A stretch of DNA of 64,000 bases from Mactra quadrangularis. Its lineage: Eukaryota; Mollusca; Bivalvia; Venerida; Mactridae. Under the pieces are notes generated by a model. That model made no database searches and was not told the DNA's origin. It saw only the letters and a list, made by a program, of their open reading frames with translations. Of this stretch, positions 12,401 to 24,200 are shown in pieces (within the stretch, counting starts at the first letter, position 1; each line of letters starts with the position of its first letter). The stretch lies in assembly GCA_025267735.1 (NCBI GenBank), contig CM046299.1:40625733-40689732 (forward strand), in the 5' to 3' direction. A program made the position numbers and the translations under genes.

Positions 12401-13456
12401 GAAAAGCTTGCTTCACCGAAGCCAAACAGAGTTTTAACCTATCACGATGTGAAGTACATTACTGTAAACAATGAGGAAGACTGTAAGAACAGACAATTTC
12501 TTGTATTTCAATGTGATACAAATTGTGGTGGGTGGGGTGATAGACAAAAGGGATCAGTGTCTGCTTTTCTTTTGTCACTGATGACCAATCGAAGTTTTAT
12601 TATAAATATAAACACACCATGCGATGTAGGAACAATCCTAAAACCTGCAATGTACGATTGGACAATGTGCAAAGAATACGTACAAGAAACTTTGAGCAAA
12701 TATCCTGATAAAAACTTTCGATTGCGACTAATAGAGCATCATAATGTATTTCGTAATCAAGTTAGAGATTACAAAACACTTTGGAAAAGCCAAATAGTGA
12801 CCATAAGTCTGAACTTTTATATCTTAGATGAAATAAGAGAGTTTCGACTTGCAGAAAAGGAGTTACATTGGGTCTTTGGTTCGGATGACAGTGAAGTGAT
12901 ACGGATGGCACTCCAAGCGTTATACACGCCGCAGGCACGGCTAAATTCAGAACTCGATGATTATATTCATGGTTTGACAAAACAAGGGCATACATTAGTG
13001 TGCAGCCATATCCGAACAGGACGTAACCCAACTATACCAAAAGATAGTGAAGTAAGAAGTAAAAGTTCAAACGTGTCCGCCTTGTTTAATTTTCTAGACC
13101 AATACAATGACGTCACCAAATATGTCATCTACGTTGCTACGGATTCAGATAGTGTTCGCGAAGCAGCTGCTCACAGATTTCGAAATTATGTTAATCTAAA
13201 TAGAAAAATCATTCATGTTGATCGATTCGATAAAGAAGAAATGCCCGATGTCCTCTGTGATGGATACTATACCGTTTTACTTGAACAGTACGTACTGTCG
13301 AGGTGCGATGTTCTAGTGCTCACCCGTAGTAACTTTGGGGCTATGGCGGCATATTTAAGGGGACAATCTGAGCGTTTGTTTATTCAGGACCCGAATAAAG
13401 GTAACATTATTCGGACTAACTTAACCAATTTACAAGCGGTGTATCAGTTTGAATAG
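9491..13456 (+). CDS. Putative type II membrane glycosyltransferase, fucosyltransferase-like
   Basis: Probable Golgi enzyme moving fucose (or a related sugar) onto glycans; donor and acceptor are not determined. Exon 2 (12296-13456) is a 386-codon open exon after a TTTCAG acceptor. It encodes FQCDTNCGGWGDRQKG early on, CSHIRTGRNP near its middle and a late DVLVLTRSNFGAMAAYL segment. This is the motif order I associate with alpha-1,2/1,6-fucosyltransferase folds (first-motif G-x-GDR, the H-x-R-x-G loop, and a C-terminal Ser/Asn-rich nucleotide-sugar site). Exon 1 is inferred: ATG at 9491 gives MKSLYWSNRSL and stops at 9523 before GTAAGT. Joined in phase 0 to LVLVACISGIAIIG it makes a short basic tail plus one signal-anchor helix, typical of Golgi transferases; total 397 aa. 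Exon 2 is secure, exon 1 less so (about 0.6). Confidence 0.7.
10442..10560. repeat. 119-bp palindrome in the glycosyltransferase intron
   Basis: About 52-bp arms: left ATTAAGGTTATGCGTAC to ATATCTAGCGTGTA, right TACACGTTAGATAT to GAGTAATCTTAAT, with a loop of roughly 15 bp. The arms share words with the 8861-8978 hairpin (ATATTGGA, GTTAGATATTG). Fold-back MITE-like; no TSD established. Confidence 0.75.
10700..11500. repeat. Region of internally repeated and dispersed segments
   Basis: ATGGACTCTGGTG(C/T)CAGTG occurs near 10746 and 11333. A CTGGCAC..A.AGTCCTCACATT segment near 11150 repeats one near 8760. Small hairpins made of GGTCGTAA / TTACGACC lie at about 10865-10915 and 11469-11495. These look like remnants of an unidentified element; no protein. 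Confidence 0.5.
11666..11983 (-). mobile_element. tRNA-derived SINE, family A
   Basis: Read on the minus strand it starts with a tRNA-like head: A box TAGCTCAGTTGGTAGCACGC and B box GAGTTCGATTCCCGGG. A body (GGGGCATACTTTCGTGGAGC) follows, and the tail ends CGGCGTTAAACCCAACA plus a (CAAA)n run. At least six related copies or fragments occur in this window. Confidence 0.85.
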
Positions 13457-13597
13457 GCCTAGTGCGAAATTGTTTCTGTCCGAGGATTTTTTCGAATAGA
13501 AACTCTAAATGCAATATTTCGGTCGAATCCGTATTTTAGCTCCATACTTCTTGGAAACCGAGTGCAATTGTAATATATGCATTAAAATGTAGAACGG

Positions 13598-13601
<4 letters not shown>

Positions 13602-13633
<32 letters not shown>
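13602..13633. repeat. (AT)n microsatellite
   Basis: About 32 bp of alternating TA, in the 3' flank of the glycosyltransferase gene. Confidence 0.95.
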
Positions 13634-13636
<3 letters not shown>

Positions 13637-13774
13637 GTATCTTTTTATGATCAAGGTTTATTATACATGCATATGTTATATCTTTAAATTCTTTCTGCTA
13701 TAGTTGTATAGTTATAGCGATATAGATCTATCCTTTTACATGTGTACACGTGTTTAGATTCATTGACTCGTATC

Positions 13775-13780
13775 AATAAA
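13775..13780 (+). promoter_or_regulatory. Possible polyadenylation signal (glycosyltransferase gene)
   Basis: AATAAA 320 bp after the stop at 13456; it is the first canonical hexamer I noticed downstream. Confidence 0.35.
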
Positions 13781-14046
13781 CAGTAAACCCTTGTGGTTAG
13801 CTAGTTAAACTAATTTATTTTTAGCTCGATTTTTAAACAATCACTTTTGAGACCGCTCAATACTGATCCACCAGTACTGTACAAGCGGGATAAAGTTTCT
13901 TGCTCAAAAGAAACAACAAGGTGGGTGTTGAATGGGATACCAACCAACGCAGAACTAGCTTTCCAACGACAACAAATCCAACCTGTATATACTTATCAAC
14001 TGTTCTAAATCCATATTTATTTTTCGGGTTATTACATTATAATTCA

Positions 14047-14134
14047 TCACCAAGCTCCACGAAAGTGTGTCCGCTCGGAAATCGTCCCTCGATCAGTAGA
14101 CTTGCGTGCTACCAACTGAGCTAGCCGGGTAGCT
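14047..14134 (-). mobile_element. Truncated family A SINE
   Basis: Only the tRNA-like head and first part of the body remain: CACCAAGCTCCACGAAAGTG to CTGAGCTAGCCGGG. The tail is missing. Confidence 0.75.
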
Positions 14135-14500
14135 AACATGCATTTGACGAGCCAAGGCGGCGGGTAGCATTTTATTAGATAGCAGAACATTGAGATCTAC
14201 ATGTAATGAAAGATGAACGTATTGGCATTGATACTGGATTTTTATAATGCAGACGGCTCAAAATACAATATTAAGTTTCCAAAATATTGGGCTTAGACTC
14301 CTATGATTGCCAGTAATAAGGTTATCAATTGGCCCCTGAACAATGATGACAAATCAGTATTCCTGTACACATATCGTAGATGTAAAATAGACGGTCATGT
14401 ATAGTGCGTACTAAATAACAAAACTTGTTTTGGTAAACATGAGAAATGAGACAATTCATTTCAAGGGTAGGCAGTATTGAAAATAAAATTTGTGTAATTT

Positions 14501-14600
14501 ATTTTAACAAAATTAGCATGATTGATAAACCACCACCACTTGGTAAATCATGCTTGTTATGGTAGAACGCTTTCCATTACACCAACAACTAAGACACAAG
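14501..14600. repeat. 100-bp direct repeat flanking a MITE, left copy
   Basis: Starts ATTTTAACAAAATTAGCATG and ends AAGACACAAG. It matches 14871-14970 with two mismatches that I can see. Confidence 0.9.
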
Positions 14601-14870
14601 TATAGCTCGTTTAGGATAACTTGAGACAAACGACTCAGTTTGTTTACATATTTGGGACTCCGGTATTACATAAAATAGGGAGGGCAACTGATTTTGTGTA
14701 ATGAAATATTAAGCATGTCTGAATGCGTGGAGCGTGTGTTCTCGTACTAAATTCAATACATCTAAAACACACTGATAATGGTCGATAATTACGTGTACTT
14801 AACTTAAATCCACCTGTGTATAAAAATGGTATCGTTGTATTTTGTCTCAAGTTATCCTAAACGAGCTATA
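14601..14870. mobile_element. MITE with perfect 30-bp terminal inverted repeats (TA target type)
   Basis: The ends TATAGCTCGTTTAGGATAAC... and ...GTTATCCTAAACGAGCTATA are exact reverse complements over 30 bp. The TA ends fit a Tc1/mariner-type target. 270 bp, no ORF. A second full copy lies at 58429-58697, and a decayed right end may lie at 15183-15213. Confidence 0.85.
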
Positions 14871-14970
14871 ATTTTAACAAAATTAGCATGATTGATAAAC
14901 CAACACCACTTGGTAAATCATGCTTGTTATAGTAGAACGCTTTCCATTACACCAACAACTAAGACACAAG
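14871..14970. repeat. 100-bp direct repeat flanking a MITE, right copy
   Basis: Near-identical to 14501-14600 and immediately adjacent to the right TIR. Both copies are followed by TA. Confidence 0.9.
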
Positions 14971-15252
14971 TAAAACATATCACAATAATTGTTTATTTTA
15001 AAGTCATCCTGGGCACCCCTCGTCGTGGGTTAGTTCATTGTATTGTTATTGTAAACAGTGTTTTGTTTTTTTGTTCGAACTATATCATATACAGAGCCAT
15101 ACAAAATATCCTTTATTTATAAGTCAAGTATTGTATGTTTATAATAGCTCGAGGCATTGTATTCGTAAAATATCGTTTGGATTTGTCTCAAGTTATCATT
15201 GACGAGATTTATAGGTAAAAATTAAAAACAAATGCAATATACATGTATTACA

Positions 15253-15636
15253 TACAGCAGCCATCAAAAGTTTGGAGACATTTCATCTTGTAGGCTTACT
15301 GATTAGCATTTATCTAAAATTTGATAACTTTTGATTTGAAATGCTTTCTAGGTTTGCTTTACTTTTTGTTTATCATCATTTTTATAACTATGACTACAAA
15401 AATAGCATAAAAGTTATGTTATAGGGAAAATAAAATTAAAAATACAATTGGTTTATAGAGGTTCTAGATTGTCAGATGCTGAATCTTATAAATGCGTTGC
15501 ATTCATGAAATTTGTTTTCATTTTATCGCAAACCATACTTAAATATAATAAAAATAATCATGAAAAGAAATCAATCATCGAAATTCAAGAATTGTAGTAA
15601 ATTTCTTCTATCTCCAAACTTTTGATGGGTACTGTA
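15253..15636. mobile_element. MITE with TIRs TACAG..CCATCAAAAGTTTGGAGA
   Basis: Left end TACAGCAGCCATCAAAAGTT and right end AACTTTTGATGGGTACTGTA form roughly 26-bp imperfect TIRs with TA ends (Tc1/mariner-like). 384 bp, AT-rich interior, no transposase ORF. A related right half lies at about 22320-22473. Confidence 0.8.
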
Positions 15637-16049
15637 AGTGTACTAACAATTATGAATGGAACTGTAAGACATCTAAGATATAAGAACATGTTCAAACGGG
15701 CCTGTTTTCGCCTAGAATAAGATTCGACAGTCGATTTGTCGCATAGAATGTTCGATCCTTAACTTGTCTAATTAATCTGACATAGATGTATAATTATAGA
15801 CATATATGATTGGTGCACATACATACATTTAAGGAGTAGATATCTTTGCTTTTCAGTTAGCTTTTGGGACTCAAACATTTAGTATATGATATAACTATTA
15901 AATTACCTCGAGCGCCATTGGGCGGTTCGTACGCGAGGTTTATGAACATTACTTTGATTCTGGACTTAACTTTATATATTTTAATGTCACCCTCTTACTT
16001 GTCTTCTTATAAAACTAATAATGAGTAGAGGTTCTATCTTCGTATGGTA

Positions 16050-16355
16050 TACCCTGTAATATAGAATATGGCATAAATGAACAAACAACGGTTCTCACCA
16101 CTTTGAGTGTCTACTGGCAAATGCGCACGTGCGGCATCACGTCGCACGCACAGTTTATTTATTGAATACGTTCAACAATAGAAAAAGAATAAACATGAAA
16201 TACAAACATGAGATAAAATACAAGTCGCCAATATAAATGAAACATGTCAACAACACAATACAAAAGGGCTACTAACCTGTAATATAGAATATGGCATAAA
16301 TGAACAAACCGTTGAATGGTTCTCGCCACTTTGAGTGTCTACTAGCAAATGCGCC
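16050..16355. repeat. Direct duplication of an about 75-bp segment
   Basis: CCTGTAATATAGAATATGGC followed by CACTTTGAGTGTCTACT and GCAAATGCGC occurs at 16050-16125 and again at 16276-16355, with few differences. Possibly the two edges of a decayed retroelement piece. The GC-rich, CT-rich stretch at 16545-16590 may belong to the same debris. Confidence 0.6.
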
Positions 16356-17054
16356 GATTACAGTATTTCACTAGTGGACCTGCGCGCATGCTAGTGGACT
16401 CCGTCCTAATGTAAGGTGTTGATGACATGTAATAATTGTAGGTGCGATGTATATAAATTAATGAGGATGATTATGATAAAAAATGAAATGGGGTGAATAG
16501 AAATGAAAGAAAGAGATTATAGACAATATATATAACATGGGCAAGTGACCCTGCGACACCCTCCCCCCTTCGTAAAAAGTCGTTCCGACGTTTAAAACTA
16601 TTTGACTACATGTACTATCTACAAAAAGGTATCTACTACCTAACTCTCTGGAGAACATACACAAAACTACTACAAAAAAACAAGCTCTCGCCTGCTATTC
16701 CACCAGCCACATGCACATGTTACTACTGAAATGAAAAACATAAAAAATAATGAAAGTGAACATTCACAAACACCATCTCTGGAACCTGAAAGTAAATAAT
16801 GTACAACAAAACACAATAACAATAATATATAACAATGTCATGAATGGGGATCCGTAGTAAACTTGAATGGAGCTAAACTTGATATTTAGTCCATTTAATA
16901 CAGCTCAAAAAATAGGCTAACCTAGACAAAATTGCTACAGAATTTATTTTTGTACTATGTGAAAGTTCGTATTCATAGTAGTATCCAAAAAGTTGCACTC
17001 AAAAATTCGAGGGGAAAGTCCTTTTTTGGCAAAAACGTTGAACATGAACAAAAA

Positions 17055-17162
17055 TGTGGATTAGCTCCCTTTACAACTATCAATTATCATATACAAATGA
17101 AAACAATTGTGGATTAGCTCCCTTTATAACTATCTATTATCATTTACGAATGGAAACAATTG
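17055..17162. repeat. 54-bp tandem duplication (2 copies)
   Basis: TGTGGATTAGCTCCCTTTA starts each copy and AAACAAT ends each; a few substitutions separate them. Confidence 0.85.
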
Positions 17163-19692
17163 TAAAATACAAGTTATTATTCTAATTCTATATAAATACA
17201 AAATTCAAAAAGGTCATTTTTATTTACTTTTTGATAAATGTGTCAAAAATGACCGTAAACGAGTCATTTATCTGGAATCTGCTTTACATGTATCTTTCAC
17301 GTGCCAGTACTATAATTAGTATTACATTGATAAATAAGAGACATAATTGTTCACTTTTGGGATAAAAGTACTAATATAATATCTAAAACTGCGAATTTTT
17401 GGAATCTGATCGTATACAATTTTCAAAAATCATGGTTGATAACAACTTTTAGTTTAAACTACAAATGTGTCTAAAAAGGGGTTAAATGTCATTGATATGA
17501 ATTTATCATTTAATGAACAAATGTGATTTAAGAACCAACATAATACCTGAAACTATGAATTTCTGGAATCAGCTTCTCGTGTATCGATTACTAAAACAGA
17601 TTTAAGAGTCAACATATGCTTCCAAACAAGTGTTGTAGTTCATGCTTCTACACGTATGTAATACAGATGAATAATAGGTATTACATAAATACATATTTAA
17701 AATGTCATTTGTTTCTTTTGTTACTGTTTTTAGACATGAAATTTTGTAACAGTATACATTTGTTACGGAATGTACTTACTTACGTTCCGTTTCTTATAAC
17801 CTGAGGTTTAGCTTTTGATCATTGTCACTGTCGGCATTTTCGCTATCAAAGGCTTAACTAGATCTTGACATTGTGCAAATGATTGATCACTCTAGTCCGT
17901 GCTATTACAGGAGCAGCAACTTGGAATGCAATTCGGTCGACAACTACATCGAATCACTTTGACATATCTTCAGGGACAGACTGTAACTTAGTTTTTACAG
18001 GCTGAACATTTCCATTAACAGACTCACATCCCTACTCACATGGATTTAAGACTTTGTTGTCCTTCCATATTTGTGTCTGTATGTATACTCTTCGTATGTG
18101 ACATGATGTTGCGTCATGTATGTTTGAGACAAGCTTTTAACTTGCTCGCATGATGTTGCACTGACTACTTTTGTAACAAACTTGTGCAAAGGGAGGTTGT
18201 TAGTGTGGCCAATTCATGATGAATAATAGAGCATTATGATCTCTCGCCAGGTTTGATGTCTACTTCCTTTGTGATGTCTATATATATATATATCTGAACG
18301 GCTTCTTTGAACTCAGTGTAAGTTCTGGAGAGTTTTAAAGTTACTGATTTTACAACGTTAAATGATGTTAAAGTTGTTTTACATCCAATTAAGGTATGCA
18401 TGAAAGAGAGAGAAGTAAACACAGCTTGGGACTTTTTTTTATTTAGCAAAGTCCCGTTCTCGACTTTCCTTACTTTGTCAGACCTGAAGACAATGTTTTG
18501 GTCAAACAGGTAAGTATATATGGTGGTACAACAAAACCAACAACAGTCTATAATTTTCAAATAATGGCGGAGAAAAATTTGCTACATGTAACTCATACAC
18601 AAGAAAGTTAGAAATCGTTTAAGCTCAAATATATAGTGTGATGCTATTTTCATGTTGTTATTAAAACAAATGATATATCAAGTGAATTAAGCTTAACTTG
18701 GTTATCATCTCGTTTTTAAAAACAATTCTAAGAGATATCATTAATTTGGTGAGTTTAAAGTTTCGTACTCAGTGCTCAGACAACAAAAATATCGTGACAC
18801 GAAATTTAACACTAAACACGATCAATTTTGGTCCTAACGCGCTACCGTAGTAAAATATTTCTATTTTTCAAGGTCGTCAACAAAAACGGTATTTTTTATG
18901 AATTTACTGCCATATATAAAATTAATTAAATGTAGATATATAGGTTCACATCGGAAAGTCAACTCAAAAACAAAATACTACCGGCACCCATTACTTTTTG
19001 TGACCCAACAGCTATATTTACTGCGGGACAGAAGTACGGAAGCGTTGCAGCGCCTATAAATATAAGTAGAAAATGCATTATTTTAAATTCATTTTTCATC
19101 ACTTACCCCTCGTTATCTGGAGTGCAACGTTTTTGTGTGTGTTATTGTATTGATGGTCTTTCGCACAGTATAAAAATATTTTCTGTTGCAATTTTGTCTA
19201 GGTCAAAAGTTGTATTAAATGGACTAATTACAGTCTAAGTGAACAAGTCATTGAATTGTAACCAACTAGGTTTGGATTTACATCTACCTCCTTTTCTTGA
19301 AATGATTTCAGGAGCCATAGGATTCAAGCTGCATTTAGAGGAGGCTTCCTTGAATGACGGAGGTGTGGCACCATTATACACAGACTGACCAGTGGACTTT
19401 GTCTTCTCAGACAACCCACTTCCAGTCCTAATTTTCAATGGTTCTCACTCGGCACACTCGGCAACTGTCCCCTACCAACAGGCAAGCCAGAAATACATAA
19501 AAGAAGGTTTCGGTGCAAGGTTCGAATCCCACTTCGGCCATGCTCTTTTTTGACCTGGTACACTTAGACTGTAATATCAAGTTTAATGGGGTGAAGAGAA
19601 ATGAAAGAAAGAGATTATAGACAACATTTACACACCGCTTCCTTTGTTTAACATGGGTTGATATATTTCGGAACTACCTTGTAAAACAAAAG

Positions 19693-19933
19693 ATTTCACG
19701 TGAGCGAGTTGTTCTTTTTCACGTGGGCGAGTTGATATTTAAGGGCACGTTCCGCAAGGAAATCGCTAGATAGCGCTTCGTCCTCTGGTACCTTTCTTGC
19801 ACCAAAAGTATTTACTATGTGACACCAAATCGAGGGTACCAGGGAACGAAGCGCTAGCTAGCGATCGCCTTGCGGAACGTGCCCTAAATATCAACCCGGC
19901 CACGTGAAAAAGAAATACCTGCCCTCGTGAAAT
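19693..19933. mobile_element. 241-bp fold-back MITE
   Basis: Long imperfect palindrome. The outer arms are CACGTGAGCGAGTTG / CCTGCCCTCGTGAAAT, the middle CACGTGGGCGAGTTGATATT, and the inner GGGCACGTTCCGCAAGG matches CCTTGCGGAACGTGCCC exactly. The loop is about 45 bp. Not coding. Confidence 0.8.
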
Positions 19934-21275
19934 TTTAATTCGTGTAATAAATGGTACGCTGTTTACGTGTAAAATAAGATTTAAAATAAACACGAAGTGT
20001 TTAATTTTGATAAATTGTAATCAATACAAAACTTATTGTATTTCCATGAAAAAAATATTACAAAACTTAAATCATTTCGAAAATATGAACATAACTTGGA
20101 TTTCTTCAAAAGTAATGAAATATGAATAAGATGTATTTATTCATTTAATGATGTTAGAAGTGATGTTAACCACCTAAAATTCTTCAAATTCTGGCTCATT
20201 GACTTACGATAGTACTACCAAATTAGAAATGATCGAGAATAAGTATGTGAAATAACGTAAAAATAGGCGTAAAACTGTACAATTTACCGAAAATGAGATA
20301 AAGGCATTGAATAAGAACAAAATACAAGCCTGAATAAAAATCAAAAACAAAAAATGAATTCAGAAACTTATTTATGCATAATTTTTTATTTATAATAATA
20401 AATATTATTTACCGTCGCGGATTCTAAAACATGTATTCAAAACTACACTCGTTATCTCTTAATTAATAGTTGCAATCCACTTAAACGCTCGTGAGAGAAA
20501 AAGATGCACCCAAGTCAAATTCGTTTGCAAAATGTAGTCCATGCCAAGTCGATGTACATGTGTAACTAATCACTCGAATCGTTGTGTAAGTCGGATATTA
20601 ACCTCGTGCTACGGATTTTCTGCGTTAAAACAACTTGGCCTTGGACTTCTCAAAAATCCTCAAACGCTTGGCAAACAAACTCTTGTAAAATGAGGGGTGC
20701 TTCTATTACTACCGACATAATACACCCCTGTGTCTGAACCGTTACGCCCCTGTGTCTGAACCGTACAGTGACTGTTTTGAACTGTGTTCATTGAAGCATG
20801 AATTTTTAGTACATAATAGTAAACATGTACACGAATGAAGGTTGTACTTACACAATATATAGTGTACGGTGTCATAAGTGAAGTGTTTTAAGAGCCGGAG
20901 CAATGTCCAACGGATTAAGTGGTCATGTGTTACTAGAAGTCGGTGTTAAGTGAGTATTTTTGGCCGTAGAGAACTCGATCACTTACTTAAATGTAAAAAA
21001 AATAACATGGAAAATAACTATAGAAAGGACGAAGACTTTCGATTGTTGTTATCTACCGGCCGGTGTTACTATAACTTATAAAGTGAACAAACGAATTTAT
21101 CTTAGCTGGTGTGTTACATACATCTGATAAAAGTATTATACTCAACAGTTGATTACAGTGGATGGATAGTAATTAATTTATACCGGAATAAAAACAAATT
21201 TAATATTTGTTAACCTATTCATCGATTTATCGGTTTATACTAAATTCACGTGATCCGTACCGTTCTATTAACTAA

Positions 21276-24200
21276 ATGTATAAAATGGACGACAAGGATA
21301 AAGTTCCGAATCCGGTACCAAATCCCGTAGAACATCATGAGGACATCCCACACTCACACCACGAGACCGTGGCTCCGCCGGGGCCTCATGTAGCAGCAGA
21401 AACAATTAACTTTGAAATAGCACGTGATCAAATTCGGATACCTTCTGTAGGTGAAGGCCAGGTGAGTCATTAATTGTTTTTGCATACATACTATAATAAC
21501 AAGTACATCTACTTATATTGTGGAATTACTAATGGTCACATGCCTGTATATGTATATACATGTACAATAGAATACAATATAATTATCAGGGGCGGATCCA
21601 GGATTTTTTCTAGAGGGGGAGCGAACTTTTCTGGGGGGGGGGGGTTCCGAACCTCGAACCACAACCACATTATACACATTTTGCAGAAAAATATGCAACA
21701 TATTGATAATAAAAACTACATAACCATTAAATCTATGTTAAGCACCGAGAAAAATTGCTTCATACTACTTAAAAATGACTTAAAAGCAGGAAATACCGTA
21801 ATGGACATGTTCACTTTCCCAAATTCTAGGGGGGGGGGGGAGTTTCCGGACGCCCCTGACCCACGCTGGAACCGCACATGATTATTGCATAAAACAATTG
21901 TTTACAATGTTTGTATCAAAATAACAAGGATATACGTATAATGTACAACATGGTATTAAACAGTGTTTACATGCGATTATTATTTAAATGTTACAAACGC
22001 AATAGAGTTATATATCATTTTAATTATTTAAAACATTATAGAGTCGTGCTCCCTTAAAGTAAAAATATAACTTAAGTTATCTCAGCGGCGTGCCCCTACA
22101 CAGTACTATTTTCGCGGGTGAATACTTAAGTTTAAATACTCGAGAAATGTCTATTCTAACATCATATGCTAAGTTCTTAATCGTGCTTCTTTCAAAGTAA
22201 AAATAGAACTGAATAGTAACCTAAGGGGCGTACCCAAGATTACTACCATACGTGAGGTGAATACTTACACTCTAAAAGTTATAATTAAGCCATAGTAATG
22301 CCTTCCAAAAATACTTTATCAATTTATGTGGGGTTTCATAATAGAAGAAATTTGTTTTTATATAATCATCAACAAAATTTGCTATATTAGAAATAATGGT
22401 TCTGCCAAAAACAATGAAATTTAAAAACTAACATTAAATTTCTTTTATCTTCACACTTTTGGTGGGTACAGTAAACATGCATGTATGTTGAATATACATG
22501 TTCAATTATCATATCAAAGTGCATGCACATATACATATTTACTGAAATAATATATTGATAAACGAAATTTATATTAATTTAAATATACATGTACAGTAAA
22601 GTTTAAGAAAACTTTTGTTATTTCAAAATCATGAGATTTGTGACAATTATTAAGACCCAAATGTCTAATTTGTGAACAAAAGGGTCTCTATAATAAGACC
22701 ATTCCGCTATAAAGACCATCTATTTTGCTGGCCTTAATTGCGGAACTTTACTGTATGTACTTAAAACATATATTTTCACCTGTCCATGTTAGACGCACGA
22801 GCTGTTAAATACTCATATAGAACAATGACAAGCTTCTATCAGTAAGTTTAGATATGGAGATAAAACTAACATTATATGTACCATTGTGACCTAATTACTT
22901 AGGTTGTGAATTATAACAATATAATAATAATATATATTACACCCGGTTAATTAATTAAATCAACACTAAGTTGGAAGGCTTCAGGTATCGTAAAAGAGCA
23001 ATATACATGTATAAGAACCTGTCCTGATTAATTCTATCACGTGATTTTAGAACCTGTTGTCTAAATGATTTTGCTATGCAGCGCTGTAAAATTGTCTGTT
23101 TACCATAGATGACCATAGATGACATGCTCTGGTCAGAGTAATTAATGGAAGAGTTTAACCACCCCGGGTGGGATTCGAATTGGTACCCCCTTCTCGACGC
23201 TAGATTTAAAATCCCGGTGCCGTCTACGAACTGCGCTTCCGACCAAAGGTTGGTGGTCCGATTAGGAAACCTATCGGCATATATTATTCTTTTTACATTT
23301 CATATTTGTCCCGACTTACAGAATCTGCGTTCATTGCAAGGTTTGAAATCAGCCGATGCGTTTATTATTCGGCGTATCTAGTAGATGTTGGCGTCTTTTG
23401 AATAAGCAAACAGCTATGCATGCACATGTAAATCTGTTGAATGAAATGAATAATAATACAGAAATTTGCCATTATATGAACTTGGGTAAAAGTCTATTTT
23501 TCTATCAATATGCCTTATATGTATTAAGTGTTTTTGACTAGGAACCTTACGGGCCGCCTATGGTATTGTGCGTAAAGTTTGACCCCGATCTTTATGCAAG
23601 AATATTCATTACATTGAATACGAATGATATATTAATGATCGATAACACCGTGGCCGTGAGGATTATGTGTTTAAATTTAACACTTAGACTCGTAAATCTA
23701 TAATTTTACAATCGCTGCCAAAGTGTAGAATGGGCGTGGTACTGATTTTCGTCGGGATATGTGTAGATAATTATTAGATGCAAATGTGAAAAGTCAGATC
23801 GGGGTCAGACTTTACACACAATATATATGAAAATAAATACTACAAGTATTCAAGCTTTGTCTCTCTCTAACTATGTTCCCTCTATATTATTACATGTGTA
23901 ACGTGTATACCGAGCGTGTATCTAATCAGGTAGGTTAATGAATGATTTAAGTTGTAACTCACCCTCTTGTAGGGTTAGTCATAAAGACTATATTATATAA
24001 GAATTTTTCCTCGTCTTGCTTAGACAAATGATTGGACAAATAAATGATACAAAATGATAGGATAGAACAAGAAATAATCACAGTTAATTACATATATACA
24101 TATACGCTATCCACAGACACAACTTAATAGATCAAGCTCCAACTTCTTATGAAGTTACAACTTACAGGAGTTCCAACTCCAACATCAACAATTTAGTTCC

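Larger units (their letters stand above)
13781..21275. other. Intergenic stretch between glycosyltransferase and NRAMP genes
   Basis: No supported gene. Besides the MITEs and SINE fragment listed separately, I see small direct repeats at 16050-16355, a 54-bp tandem pair at 17055-17162 and a 42-bp word shared by 16491 and 19587 that may be retroelement debris. 17.2-19.2 kb is otherwise featureless AT-rich DNA. The NRAMP promoter should lie just upstream of 21276, but I see no clear TATA box. Confidence 0.55.

Noticed and set aside
16491..19628. LTR pair suggested by GAAATGAAAGAAAGAGATTA at 16491 and 19587
   Set aside because: Only about 42 bp are shared and flanks differ at once, so no LTR boundaries, TSD or internal region can be defined.
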